The notes beneath the pieces were generated by a model. It was not told the origin of the DNA. It did no database searches and worked only from the letters and a program-made list of their open reading frames with translations. Positions 25,005 to 32,770 of a DNA stretch of 39,218 bases are shown here, piece by piece. Made by a program: the position numbers and the translations under genes. Position 1 is the first letter of the stretch. Each line of letters begins with the position of its first letter. Location of the stretch: the NCBI GenBank assembly GCA_012800795.1, contig JAAZIQ010000041.1, positions 1 through 39,218 of the forward strand, written 5' to 3'. Origin of the DNA: Bacillota bacterium. Its GTDB lineage: Bacteria > Bacillota > Dethiobacteria > Dethiobacterales > Dethiobacteraceae.

Positions 25005-26747
25005 ATGAAAAACCTACTACGTCTGTTGAAATATGCTAAACCTTACTGGTGGTTGCTTATTATCACGGGAATAAGCCTTCTAGCCATTACTGCCCTTAAT
25101 CTTACGGCACCACTTATTGTTATGAGATTAACTGACATTCTCACTCAGCTCTCTGCCAATAAACAGGCTTTCACAAATGTTCGCAATCTCGCATTAATGC
25201 TCATTCTGGTTTACGTCAGCAAAGCCGTTTTTACCTTTTTTTATCGCTACCTAAGCCATGTTGCAGCCTGGAAATTAGTAGCGGATATGCGGGTAATTGT
25301 CTACAATCATTTGCAAAAATTATCTCTTAGTTATTATCATGATAAACAAACAGGACAATTAATGTCGCGTACCGTCAATGATACCGCTAACTTTGAACTG
25401 CTGATTGCCCATGCCGCCCCGGATTTAATTACGAATCTCCTGATATTGGCGGGAGTTACCATTATTTTGTTTATAATTCATCCCATTTTGGCGTTACTTA
25501 CCCTCGTACCGGTGCCCCTCTTAATCTACAGCGGCTTCGCCTTTTCGCGGAAAGTACTACCCTACTTTCGTACTGTGCAAAGTACGCTAGCAGAATTAAA
25601 TGCCATTTTACAAGACAACTTCTCAGGCATGCGTGAAATTCAAGTCTTTAATCAACAGGAAAAAGAAGAAAAACGTGTCGCCAAACATGCTTATCGGTAT
25701 GTGGAAGCCATGCTGCGAGCCCTTAAGCTAAGCGCACTGTTTCATCCTACTGTGGAAATGGGTACTTCTTTCGGTACGGTAATAGTGGTAGGTTTCGGCG
25801 GTTTTCTGGCCCTGCGAGGCATTTTATCTGTCTCTGATATTATTGGTTTTTTAATGTATCTCTCTCTTTTTTATCAGCCAATTGCCACACTTGCACGAGT
25901 TACAGAAGACATGCAAAATGCCATTGCCAGCGCAGAAAGGGTTTTTGAAATAATTGATACGGAGCCGGAAATCCAAGATACCAAAGATGCCATTGAACTA
26001 AAATCAGCTGCAGGCCAAGTTACTTTTGAAAATGTCTACTTTCATTACGAAGAAAATTTACCTGTGCTAAATAATATTAGTTTTACTGTCCAGCCCGGAG
26101 AAATGGTAGCTTTAGTTGGGCCCACAGGTGTAGGAAAAACCACAATAATTAGCCTGCTAGCACGCTTTTATGATCCTGTAGCAGGCAATATCTATTTAGA
26201 TGGTTACAATTTAAAAAATATAACCATAGCTTCATTACGCAATCAAATCAGTATGGTCCTACAGGATGTCTTTCTATTTAACGGTACCATTGCTGAAAAT
26301 ATTGCCTATGGGGTAAAAAATTGTACAGCTGAAGATATAATTAAGGCAGCTCAAATTGCAAAAGCTGACGAATTTATTCAAGAGCTCCCTGATGGATATG
26401 ACAGCTATATCGGAGAAAGGGGCATTAAGTTATCCGGTGGGCAAAAACAGCGCCTTTCCATCGCCAGAGCCGTTTTGCGCAATACACCCATCCTGGTTTT
26501 AGATGAAGCCACTGCCGCCGTAGACGTAGAAACTGAAGCCAAAATTCAACAGGCCATTCAGGAGCTGGTCGGCACCCGCACCATCATTGTTATTGCACAC
26601 CGCTTATCTACGGTAAAAAAGGCAGATCAAATTCTAGTTCTGGAAGAAGGTCAAATTGTTGAAAGAGGCACACATGAAGAACTAATTAGACAAAACGGAC
26701 TTTACAAAAAATTATGCGATGTGCAGTTTCAAACTAATGATGAATAG
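25005..26747 (+). CDS. ABC exporter, fused membrane and ATPase domains (MsbA/multidrug type)
   Basis: A 580-residue half-transporter that should work as a dimer. The N-terminal ~320 residues hold six membrane segments of the type I exporter fold. The C-terminal ATPase has Walker A GPTGVGKTT, Q-loop VLQDVFLFNGTIAENIAYG, signature LSGGQKQRLSIARA, Walker B ILVLDEATAAVD and the H-loop AHRLST. The catalytic glutamate is present, so a homodimer is plausible. The ATG at 25005 follows GAGGAGG. Substrate is unknown. A TATAAT at 24908-24913 may be the -10 of its promoter, but I see no matching -35. It ends in a clear terminator. Confidence 0.94.
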   Translation: MKNLLRLLKYAKPYWWLLIITGISLLAITALNLTAPLIVMRLTDILTQLSANKQAFTNVRNLALMLILVYVSKAVFTFFYRYLSHVAAWKLVADMRVIVYNHLQKLSLSYYHDKQTGQLMSRTVNDTANFELLIAHAAPDLITNLLILAGVTIILFIIHPILALLTLVPVPLLIYSGFAFSRKVLPYFRTVQSTLAELNAILQDNFSGMREIQVFNQQEKEEKRVAKHAYRYVEAMLRALKLSALFHPTVEMGTSFGTVIVVGFGGFLALRGILSVSDIIGFLMYLSLFYQPIATLARVTEDMQNAIASAERVFEIIDTEPEIQDTKDAIELKSAAGQVTFENVYFHYEENLPVLNNISFTVQPGEMVALVGPTGVGKTTIISLLARFYDPVAGNIYLDGYNLKNITIASLRNQISMVLQDVFLFNGTIAENIAYGVKNCTAEDIIKAAQIAKADEFIQELPDGYDSYIGERGIKLSGGQKQRLSIARAVLRNTPILVLDEATAAVDVETEAKIQQAIQELVGTRTIIVIAHRLSTVKKADQILVLEEGQIVERGTHEELIRQNGLYKKLCDVQFQTNDE

Positions 26748-26768
26748 AACCTCCTGCAGGAGGTTTTT
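26748..26768 (+). terminator. intrinsic terminator of the ABC exporter gene
   Basis: A 9-bp self-complementary AACCTCCTG/CAGGAGGTT stem begins right after the stop codon and ends in five T. Confidence 0.85.
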
Positions 26769-26790
26769 AGCTATACCTGGCTCCAAATCA

Positions 26791-26799
26791 TGATATAAT
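26791..26799 (+). promoter_or_regulatory. extended -10 promoter of pfkA
   Basis: TGATATAAT is a perfect extended -10 (TGnTATAAT), 27 bp before the pfkA start codon. The -35 region is poor, as is usual for this class. Confidence 0.6.
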
Positions 26800-26825
26800 C
26801 AAAAATACAAATGGGAGGGAATAAT

Positions 26826-27923
26826 ATGGTAACAAAAATAAAAAGGATAGCTATCCTTACGGGCGGTGGCGATTGCCCCGGTTTAAACGCTGTCATTCGT
26901 GCAGTGGCTAAAACCGCCATTCATCACTACGGCGTAGAAGTAATAGGTATTTTGGATGGTTTTGGCGGCATGATTAATAATAAGTCAATAGTCTTACAAG
27001 ATCAGCATGTTTCCGGTATTCTCCACAGGGGAGGCACCATTTTAGGCACCACCAACAGAGACAATCCTTTCCGCTACCCTGTGAGACAGCAAAATGGTAA
27101 AACAATCTGGGGGGATGTTTCTGAACAAGCAATAGCAAATCTTGAAAAAATGGGGGTTGACGCTCTAGTTGTGGTAGGCGGTGATGGCAGCCTCAGTATT
27201 GCTTATGAACTTTTTCAAAAAGGTGTACCTGTGGTGGGAATTCCCAAAACTATTGATAATGATTTGTCTGCTACAGATCTAACATTTGGTTTCGACACCG
27301 CTTTAACTACTGCAACCGATGCCATTGACAAATTGCATACAACAGCAGAATCACATCACCGTGTAATGTTGTTGGAAGTAATGGGCCGCAATGCCGGCTG
27401 GATAGCCTTACATAGCGGTACCGCAGGCGGAGGCGATGTAATTCTTATTCCTGAAATCCCCTTTACATATGAAGCCATCTGCGAAAAAATTGCTGAACGC
27501 CGCCGGCGCGGTAAAAAATTCTCCATTATCGTTGTAGCCGAAGGCGCCAAACTGCCGGATGGTCAACTTGTCTATCAAGAAATGGTCCCCGATAATCCAC
27601 ATCTTAATAAGCTTGGCGGTGTTGCCAATGTAATCGGCAGCATCATACAGCAGCAATGTCAGGTGCAAACACGGGTTACGGTTTTAGGTCATCTACAGCG
27701 TGGGGGTACACCAACAGCTTTCGATAGAATTTTAGGTACACGTTTCGGCGTTAAGGCAGCAAAACTAATTATGGAAAAACAATTCGGTAGCATGACCTGC
27801 CTCAAAGGAAATGAAATACTTTCCGTTCCTTTAGGAGATGCAGTAAAAGAACAAAAGTTAGTAAAACCCGACAGTGAATTAGTACAAGCGGCCAAAGCAG
27901 TTGGCATTTCTTTTGGTGATTAA
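26826..27923 (+). CDS. pfkA: 6-phosphofructokinase, group III (mixed-substrate) type
   Basis: Phosphorylates fructose 6-phosphate in glycolysis. The 365-residue protein has [14 protein letters not shown] (12-25), [22 protein letters not shown] (117-124), PKTIDND (140-146), MGRNAGWIA and the C-terminal [13 protein letters not shown]. Gly121 (in GGDGS) is the ATP-type residue, while Lys141 (in PKTIDND) replaces the Gly found in allosteric ATP enzymes such as E. coli PfkA. This combination defines the group III enzymes, whose phosphate donor can be ATP or pyrophosphate and which often lack allosteric control. I chose the ATG at 26826, 6 nt after GGGAGGG; an ATG at 26811 overlaps that site. The thiD-like gene follows after 13 nt. 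Confidence 0.93.
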   Translation: MVTKIKRIAILTGGGDCPGLNAVIRAVAKTAIHHYGVEVIGILDGFGGMINNKSIVLQDQHVSGILHRGGTILGTTNRDNPFRYPVRQQNGKTIWGDVSEQAIANLEKMGVDALVVVGGDGSLSIAYELFQKGVPVVGIPKTIDNDLSATDLTFGFDTALTTATDAIDKLHTTAESHHRVMLLEVMGRNAGWIALHSGTAGGGDVILIPEIPFTYEAICEKIAERRRRGKKFSIIVVAEGAKLPDGQLVYQEMVPDNPHLNKLGGVANVIGSIIQQQCQVQTRVTVLGHLQRGGTPTAFDRILGTRFGVKAAKLIMEKQFGSMTCLKGNEILSVPLGDAVKEQKLVKPDSELVQAAKAVGISFGD

Positions 27924-27936
27924 GGAGGAGATATAA

Positions 27937-29211
27937 TTGTTTGCAGCACTTACCATTGCCGGTTCAGATTCCGGTGGAGGAGCCGGTATACAGACTGATT
28001 TAAAAACATTTGCTGCGCTTAATGTATATGGAACCAGCGTTATAACAGCTTTAACCGCGCAAAACACTAAAGGGGTACAGGGTATTCATGCCGTCCCTGC
28101 AAACTTTGTAGCCTGCCAACTTGAGTCTGTATTATCTGATATCCCCATCCAAGCAGCAAAAACCGGTATGCTTGGAGAGGCTGAAACTATCCATACAGTT
28201 GCAGGGCAAGTAAAAAAATTTCAACTAAAAAAACTGGTGGTGGATCCGGTAATGGTTGCCGAGAGTGGTGATCGTTTACTCAAAACAGAAGCTGTAGAAA
28301 CACTAATTAAAGAGCTTCTGCCTCTTGCCATGATTGTTACTCCAAACTTACCGGAAGCAAGTGTGCTGACAGGGGAAAAAGTTGAAACAGTAGAGGAGAT
28401 GATTGCAGCTGCCAAAAAAATCATTACTTACGGTCCCCGTTATGTGCTCATTAAAGGTGGCCATCTCCCCGGTAATGAAATGGTTGACATTTTTTACGAT
28501 GGGGAAAACATATATCGTTTTAGCGAACAAAAATTACAAACAATTCACACACATGGCAGTGGCTGCACCTATGCTGCCGCCATTACTGCCAATTTAGCCA
28601 AGGGATTTTCCCCCTTGCAGGCCGTAAGCAGAGCAAAACGCTTTATAACTGATGCCATTAGACATGGAATTGCTGTAGGCGAAGGTTATGGACCTACTAA
28701 TCCCATGGGAGCACTAATGGCAGAAGTTAATTCTTTCCGGACTGCCGCTGCTTTCAAAGAAGCACCGGCCATTCTGCAAAGGGCAACTGCCGGCAAAAAG
28801 CTTTTGGCAGAAAACAGCTCCTATCTCTTTTACTGTGCAGAAGATGCCCAAAATATTGATGATGTTGCTTCATTTGCTCTAATACCCGGCCAAGACCGGC
28901 AAAAAGCTATCTCAGCAAGATCAGAAGAAAATAGCGCTCTGGCTAATCTACTGCTTGAAATTCATAGAAAAAACCCGTTTTTTCGGGCTTTGGTGCAGGT
29001 AAAATGTTCACCGGAAATATTAGCTGCAGCTGGTAAAGAATTAAATCCTATTCTGACGATAAAAGAAATCTCTACTTTACCCGACAAGCCGGTTCTGCTG
29101 CAGCTGCAAAACAAAGGCACAGCAGAACCAAAATTGCTGCTGTGCGCATCTTCGCCACAGGCTGTAATAGAAGAATTAATCAGGCTTGCCCGTATTATTT
29201 ATAAATCATAG
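27937..29211 (+). CDS. thiD: hydroxymethylpyrimidine/phosphomethylpyrimidine kinase ThiD with degenerate ThiN-like C-terminal domain
   Basis: The first ~265 residues are ThiD, which phosphorylates HMP and HMP-P for thiamin synthesis: [20 protein letters not shown] near the start, [18 protein letters not shown], and [13 protein letters not shown] with the conserved cysteine. The last ~150 residues align by pattern with the ThiN thiamin-phosphate synthase domain ([15 protein letters not shown]..., [17 protein letters not shown]), but the usual catalytic DRGDxGKEP block is not seen. The tail may be structural or regulatory only. The start is TTG at 27937, supported by AAGGAGGAG 6 nt upstream. 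It is probably co-transcribed with pfkA. No thiamin riboswitch precedes it. Confidence 0.9.
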   Translation: MFAALTIAGSDSGGGAGIQTDLKTFAALNVYGTSVITALTAQNTKGVQGIHAVPANFVACQLESVLSDIPIQAAKTGMLGEAETIHTVAGQVKKFQLKKLVVDPVMVAESGDRLLKTEAVETLIKELLPLAMIVTPNLPEASVLTGEKVETVEEMIAAAKKIITYGPRYVLIKGGHLPGNEMVDIFYDGENIYRFSEQKLQTIHTHGSGCTYAAAITANLAKGFSPLQAVSRAKRFITDAIRHGIAVGEGYGPTNPMGALMAEVNSFRTAAAFKEAPAILQRATAGKKLLAENSSYLFYCAEDAQNIDDVASFALIPGQDRQKAISARSEENSALANLLLEIHRKNPFFRALVQVKCSPEILAAAGKELNPILTIKEISTLPDKPVLLQLQNKGTAEPKLLLCASSPQAVIEELIRLARIIYKS

Positions 29212-29215
29212 ACTT

Positions 29216-29638
29216 TTAATTAATCTCAGTAACCTGCCAGAATGCCCCATCCTTAACAAGGGTCAAAGTTTCCATAGTTGCTCCGGCCGGTCCAGTTGAA
29301 GTTAGCCAGTAATATTTAATTTTTACTTTTTGCTTCTTTGCAGACACAATTTTTCTCTCTATAATCTCAAAACCATCAAGCCAGGGACTAGAAGTACCTA
29401 TATTCCAATAACTTTCTTCCGGTAAGCCCCATGCAGTTATTAGTTTTTCTCTGAGATTTTCTGCAGCTACAAAATAGTGGTAAACACCGTTTCTGTATTG
29501 TATCCCTTTTCCCCAAAGCTGTACTGCTTGTTCGGGGGTTGTTGCTCCAAATTCAGCTAATACCTGCTGAAATAACAGGATTTGCCCTCTATTCTGCTCG
29601 GCCTTGTTTGTATCATGTTCTGTTAGAGCAAGCTGCAT
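29216..29638 (-). CDS. secreted protein of unknown function, apparently separated from its signal peptide by a frameshift
   Basis: I recognise no family. The intact frame encodes 140 residues rich in Trp/Tyr, with an alpha-helical N-terminal half and a beta-rich C-terminal half (KQKVKIKYYWLTSTGPAG...), in the style of small exported or DUF4829-like proteins; that likeness is only impressionistic. The ATG at 29638 has no good ribosome binding site. A good start with AGGGGG lies upstream at 29709 and encodes a signal peptide in the other frame. Adding one base to the seven-A run at 29669-29675 would fuse them into a 164-residue exported protein. This is a sequencing error, a broken gene, or programmed/transcriptional slippage. 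It converges on thiD with only 4 nt between. Confidence 0.6.
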   Translation of the reverse strand: MQLALTEHDTNKAEQNRGQILLFQQVLAEFGATTPEQAVQLWGKGIQYRNGVYHYFVAAENLREKLITAWGLPEESYWNIGTSSPWLDGFEIIERKIVSAKKQKVKIKYYWLTSTGPAGATMETLTLVKDGAFWQVTEIN

Positions 29639-29709
29639 CTCTGCCGGACTGACCGTTATTAAAATTAGAAAAAAACAAGCAAGCTTATTTGTTTTACTCT
29701 TCTTTTCAT
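29639..29709 (-). other. out-of-frame signal peptide segment of the secreted-protein gene
   Basis: The ATG at 29709 follows AGGGGG (complement of 29717-29722) and reads MKRRVKQISLLVFF before a TAA. A -1 shift at the heptamer T TTT TTC continues as LILITVSPAE and joins the downstream frame. The combined segment has the basic N-region, hydrophobic core and small-residue cleavage region of a signal peptide. Confidence 0.6.
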
Positions 29710-29710
29710 A

Positions 29711-29759
29711 AATTTTCCCCCTAGGATAATTTTATTTTATCCTTCCCCGGGGAAAAATT
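29711..29759 (-). promoter_or_regulatory. nested inverted repeat covering the leader and ribosome binding site of the secreted-protein gene
   Basis: An inner stem GGATAA/TTATCC (29724-29729 with 29737-29742) is enclosed by AATTTTCCCC (29711-29720) and GGGGAAAAATT (29749-29759), which are complementary apart from one extra base. In the minus-strand RNA the ribosome binding site would lie inside the outer stem. The rest of 29760-29982 is AT-rich and shows no gene. Confidence 0.5.
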
Positions 29760-29982
29760 ATTTATCAGCTAATTTACTGTTTTAAATTACTATTGTAGTG
29801 TAAAAAAAAAATACAAGCATAAACAATTAATTTATAGCATAAAATCTTCTTTACGTTGCAAGCTAAAAAAGATCCTACTATTCTTTTGTTGGTAAACCTG
29901 CCAATGTTTTTATCGTAATTTTTTTTTATTATAACAGATACTAGAGAAGAAAGACTATAAAACACCTAGGGGGTGTAACCGG

Positions 29983-30150
29983 ATGTCTTTTTTCCCTGAA
30001 CCCTGGGATAGCCAAGACCCAGATGTGGAAATAGCGGAAGAAATGTCCGCCATAGAGGCACTGGGCCCGCCCTACGAACCCGCAGGCCCCAATCATGAAT
30101 CACTATTTCGCCGCTATTGGGAGCGACTTGTGCGTAATTACCGTAGGTGA
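29983..30150 (+). CDS. 55-residue protein of unknown function, overlapping the ATP-grasp gene
   Basis: A short gene supported by an AGGGGGTG ribosome binding site about 8 nt before its ATG and by a coupled overlap with the next gene. The product starts MSFFPEPWDSQDPDVEIAEE and ends FRRYWERLVRNYRR: an acidic, Pro-rich N-terminal half and a strongly basic, aromatic C-terminal helix. It has no cysteine, membrane segment or signal peptide. Its stop TGA (30148-30150) shares bases with the GTG start of the ATP-grasp-like gene (30147), so the two are probably translated together. It could be a partner, substrate or adaptor of that enzyme. I do not recognise it. Confidence 0.72.
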   Translation: MSFFPEPWDSQDPDVEIAEEMSAIEALGPPYEPAGPNHESLFRRYWERLVRNYRR

Positions 30151-31196
30151 GAAAATTGCCCACCATCTGCATCGCCGTACAAAATGAAATGCTAGCAGCC
30201 GCTTTAGCGGTACCCGTAATCGAACGGCAGCTTACTCCGCGCGAAACTATGCAGATAGGCGCCCAAAGGTACCAGGACGGGACTTCTCCCTATCCCACTT
30301 GGTACCTTTTTGGCTGCCAAACAAAAGGTGTAACCGGCCTTGTAACTAATTATTCCCGGCAAGGTTTAAAAGTATTTCTTTGCCCTGAAAAAAGTTTAAA
30401 GGCTGATTTAGAAGCAGACTACATTGATGTTCAGCTCTGTACGATTGAATCAGCATTAGTTAGGCAGTGGAAACAAAAAGGCAAAAAAATTTTTGGCTAC
30501 TTGCCAACTTACTTCTCATCAAAAGCCTTTTTAGCAGCTGCCCTAAATCATATGAACGGCACTCGTTTTTTACCCCGGCAAATAACTTTTACCCGGCAAA
30601 GCAGTCCCATCTTACCTGCCGCTGACGTTAAGGTTTGGATTATAAAAAGTCCCTACGGTTCAGCAGGTAAAAACAGCGACGGGACTCCTTATACTGTCTG
30701 GCTGTCAGAAAAACTAGAGGAACATTTGCCCTTCCTGCTGAAAAATCTTAAACATAACGAAAAATTAATTTGCAGTGAATTTATTTTTACCAATGATCCC
30801 TATGCTGATCATGCCGATCATGTGGTTCATAAAATGCACTTTCTCTCCACCTCTAAAACACCTGCCCAGCCCTATGGTTTATATTGCCAGAGGTTTATTC
30901 ATCGCTGTAACTGGACTGCTCTACAAGCACAAAAAGTACTGCCGCTCGGCGAATTTATAGGTAAACCGGAAATAACTCGCGGCCATGTTGGCAACATTCG
31001 CGAATTTGGCGCCTTTGTTGAAGCCCTTTCTTTTCATCAGGGACGAGTTATGCTTTCCATTGATTTTATTCTGCCTCCTGATGGTATCCCACGCTATTTG
31101 GAAACCAATAAATTGGCAGCTACTTTCGCTGAACAGTTTGATCCTCACCTTCCCCCTCTGCTTGATTATTATGCTCAGCTAGCTCTGGACCAGTAA
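30147..31196 (+). CDS. ATP-grasp-like protein of unknown function
   Basis: A 349-residue protein. An N-terminal region of ~120 residues (starting KLPTICIAVQNEML) leads to what looks like an ATP-grasp fold: KVWIIKSPYGSAGK (162-175) resembles the ATP-binding lysine and glycine-rich loop, CSEFIFTNDPYADHADH (209-225) the middle strand, and SIDFILPPDGIPRYLETNKLA (304-324) the metal-binding D...E-x-N. ATP-grasp enzymes join a carboxylate to an amine or thiol. The YheC/YheD spore-coat group is a possible distant relative, but the match is weak. The start is GTG at 30147, inside the stop of the 55-residue gene. A strong terminator follows. Substrate and pathway are unknown. Confidence 0.75.
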   Translation: MRKLPTICIAVQNEMLAAALAVPVIERQLTPRETMQIGAQRYQDGTSPYPTWYLFGCQTKGVTGLVTNYSRQGLKVFLCPEKSLKADLEADYIDVQLCTIESALVRQWKQKGKKIFGYLPTYFSSKAFLAAALNHMNGTRFLPRQITFTRQSSPILPAADVKVWIIKSPYGSAGKNSDGTPYTVWLSEKLEEHLPFLLKNLKHNEKLICSEFIFTNDPYADHADHVVHKMHFLSTSKTPAQPYGLYCQRFIHRCNWTALQAQKVLPLGEFIGKPEITRGHVGNIREFGAFVEALSFHQGRVMLSIDFILPPDGIPRYLETNKLAATFAEQFDPHLPPLLDYYAQLALDQ

Positions 31197-31231
31197 AATA
31201 ATAAAAGTCAACTGCAAACAGAAAAGAATAA

Positions 31232-31270
31232 AAAAAGCAAGTCCTAGGCAATACGCTAGGCTTGCTTTTT
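31232..31270 (+). terminator. intrinsic terminator of the 55-aa/ATP-grasp unit
   Basis: An AAAAAGCAAG/CTTGCTTTTT stem extended by CCTAG/CTAGG across one bulged base, with an 8-nt loop and five T at the end, lies 36 nt past the stop. Confidence 0.88.
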
Positions 31271-31327
31271 CAAGCAAAGCCCTTTAAGTTTTGATTACTA
31301 CAACTAAAACGCCAATTATATTAAATA

Positions 31328-31336
31328 TGATATAAT
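31328..31336 (+). promoter_or_regulatory. extended -10 promoter of the amidohydrolase gene
   Basis: TGATATAAT, the same extended -10 as upstream of pfkA, ends 28 bp before the start codon. No good -35 is visible. Confidence 0.55.
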
Positions 31337-31364
31337 AGCATAAAAAGCAGACGGGGGTATTGTT

Positions 31365-32483
31365 ATGCAAATCATTGAAGTGCCGGATCAGGCAAGTATA
31401 AAATACGGACAGCTTTGGGACGGGCTGTCAGAAATTATTTATAGTAATGGCATTTTAAATATTACAAACGGTTTTATAAAAGCAATAAATGCTCATACTA
31501 GCAAGGAAGGATTTGTTTTTGATTATAGTCATGCCACTTTGATGCCTGCGCTTATTGATTCACATATTCATTTAGCATTCCCTTACGAAGATACCCAACC
31601 TTTGGCACAGCGGGCACAGCAATATCTACAGGCAGGTGTAGTGGCTGCGCGTGACGGCGGAAACACCTGCGGCAAGCTTTCAGTAAACTCCCCCTTCTTA
31701 CTGCTTCAATCAATTGGAGCAATTTACAAAAAGGGGCATTATGGTTCAGCCCTGGGCTATTCCGTTACAAATTTATCTCAGGCATTGCAGCTTGTTGATA
31801 AACTGGCCAGCCTTGGCGCCCAACATATTAAAGTTGTTGCTTCAGGCATCTTTAGCTTTAAAAGTTATGGGAAAACAGGTACCGCCACCTTTTCTGCTTC
31901 GGAATTGCGCTCAATTGTAGACAGAGCTGCAGTCCATAAGCTGCCTGTAATGGTTCATGCCAGCGGAGATGAAGCTGTCCGCCGTTGTCTTGAAGCCGGA
32001 GTTGATACCATTGAGCATGGCTACTTTATGACGCGTGAAACTTTAAAACGTTTGGCTGCATCAGATAGCTACTGGATACCCACCCTTTCTCCCGTAAATG
32101 CACAATTGGCTAAACCGGAGTTATTTGATGCCCTTACCCCCACTATGCGTGACGTAATTACACGCTCATTAATCTACCATCAAGAATTAATTGCCGAGGG
32201 CTTTGCATTAGGGGCAAAAATTCTCGCAGGCACTGATGCCGGAGCCCCGGGAGTTCTGCATGGCATCTCTTTAATAGAGGAAATAATGCTCTTACATAAT
32301 GCCGGCCTTTCTCCCTTGGCAGCCCTTCAGGCAGCCACCAGTCGTGCGGCACAAGCTTGCCGTCAAACATTAATGGGAAGTCTGGCGCCCGGTAAAAAAC
32401 CATATATTTTAGTACTTAAAGATAATCCTTTAAAGAACATAAAAACACTCTTTTCCCCAGAAGCATTGTTGATACCGGCTTAA
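31365..32483 (+). CDS. amidohydrolase family metal-dependent hydrolase
   Basis: A 372-residue TIM-barrel amidohydrolase of the imidazolonepropionase/prolidase-like group. Metal ligands are visible as DSHIHL (His67, His69), the lysine in HIKVVASG (Lys156, possibly carboxylated), His198 in VMVHASGD, His218 in IEHGYF and Asp291 in AGTDAGAPG. The C-terminal GSLAPGKKPYILVL returns to the small beta domain typical of the family. The ATG at 31365 follows GGGGGT. Substrate cannot be predicted; relatives hydrolyse cyclic amides, dipeptides or imidazolones. The zinc-ribbon gene follows 28 nt later and may share its mRNA. Confidence 0.9.
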   Translation: MQIIEVPDQASIKYGQLWDGLSEIIYSNGILNITNGFIKAINAHTSKEGFVFDYSHATLMPALIDSHIHLAFPYEDTQPLAQRAQQYLQAGVVAARDGGNTCGKLSVNSPFLLLQSIGAIYKKGHYGSALGYSVTNLSQALQLVDKLASLGAQHIKVVASGIFSFKSYGKTGTATFSASELRSIVDRAAVHKLPVMVHASGDEAVRRCLEAGVDTIEHGYFMTRETLKRLAASDSYWIPTLSPVNAQLAKPELFDALTPTMRDVITRSLIYHQELIAEGFALGAKILAGTDAGAPGVLHGISLIEEIMLLHNAGLSPLAALQAATSRAAQACRQTLMGSLAPGKKPYILVLKDNPLKNIKTLFSPEALLIPA

Positions 32484-32511
32484 CACAATACAAACCAAAA
32501 GAGGTCAAATT

Positions 32512-32736
32512 ATGACAAACCGAATTTGCCCTTACTGCAATGGTTTATATGAATTAAAAATCAGCTGCCCTAATTGTGGCAGCTGCCTGGAAGATTGCGG
32601 AGCGCTGCAGGAGATGCTAGGACCATATGCTCCTTACGAAGAAAATTCTTTGCTGATGGGTAATGACTTCTGTATTCATCAACTATACTGCCATCAGTGC
32701 CAAACAATACTACAGTATTCAGTTCCCATAAATTAG
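32512..32736 (+). CDS. small zinc-ribbon protein of unknown function
   Basis: A 74-residue cysteine-rich protein. CPYC (6-9) and CPNC (19-22) form one zinc-ribbon-like pair; Cys25, Cys29, Cys54, Cys60 and Cys63 (CHQC) could form a second site. Between them lies a short acidic linker. There is no catalytic motif. An AGAGGT site precedes the ATG. It follows the amidohydrolase by 28 nt and converges on murE with 34 nt between stops. Function is unknown. Confidence 0.8.
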   Translation: MTNRICPYCNGLYELKISCPNCGSCLEDCGALQEMLGPYAPYEENSLLMGNDFCIHQLYCHQCQTILQYSVPIN

Positions 32737-32770
32737 ATTTTTCCTTAGATTTGGCAGGCAAATAAAAAGA

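Noticed and set aside
29774-30172. Minus-strand open frames facing the 55-residue gene
   Set aside because: One is AT-rich noise and the other is antisense to the 55-residue gene; neither has a convincing ribosome binding site.
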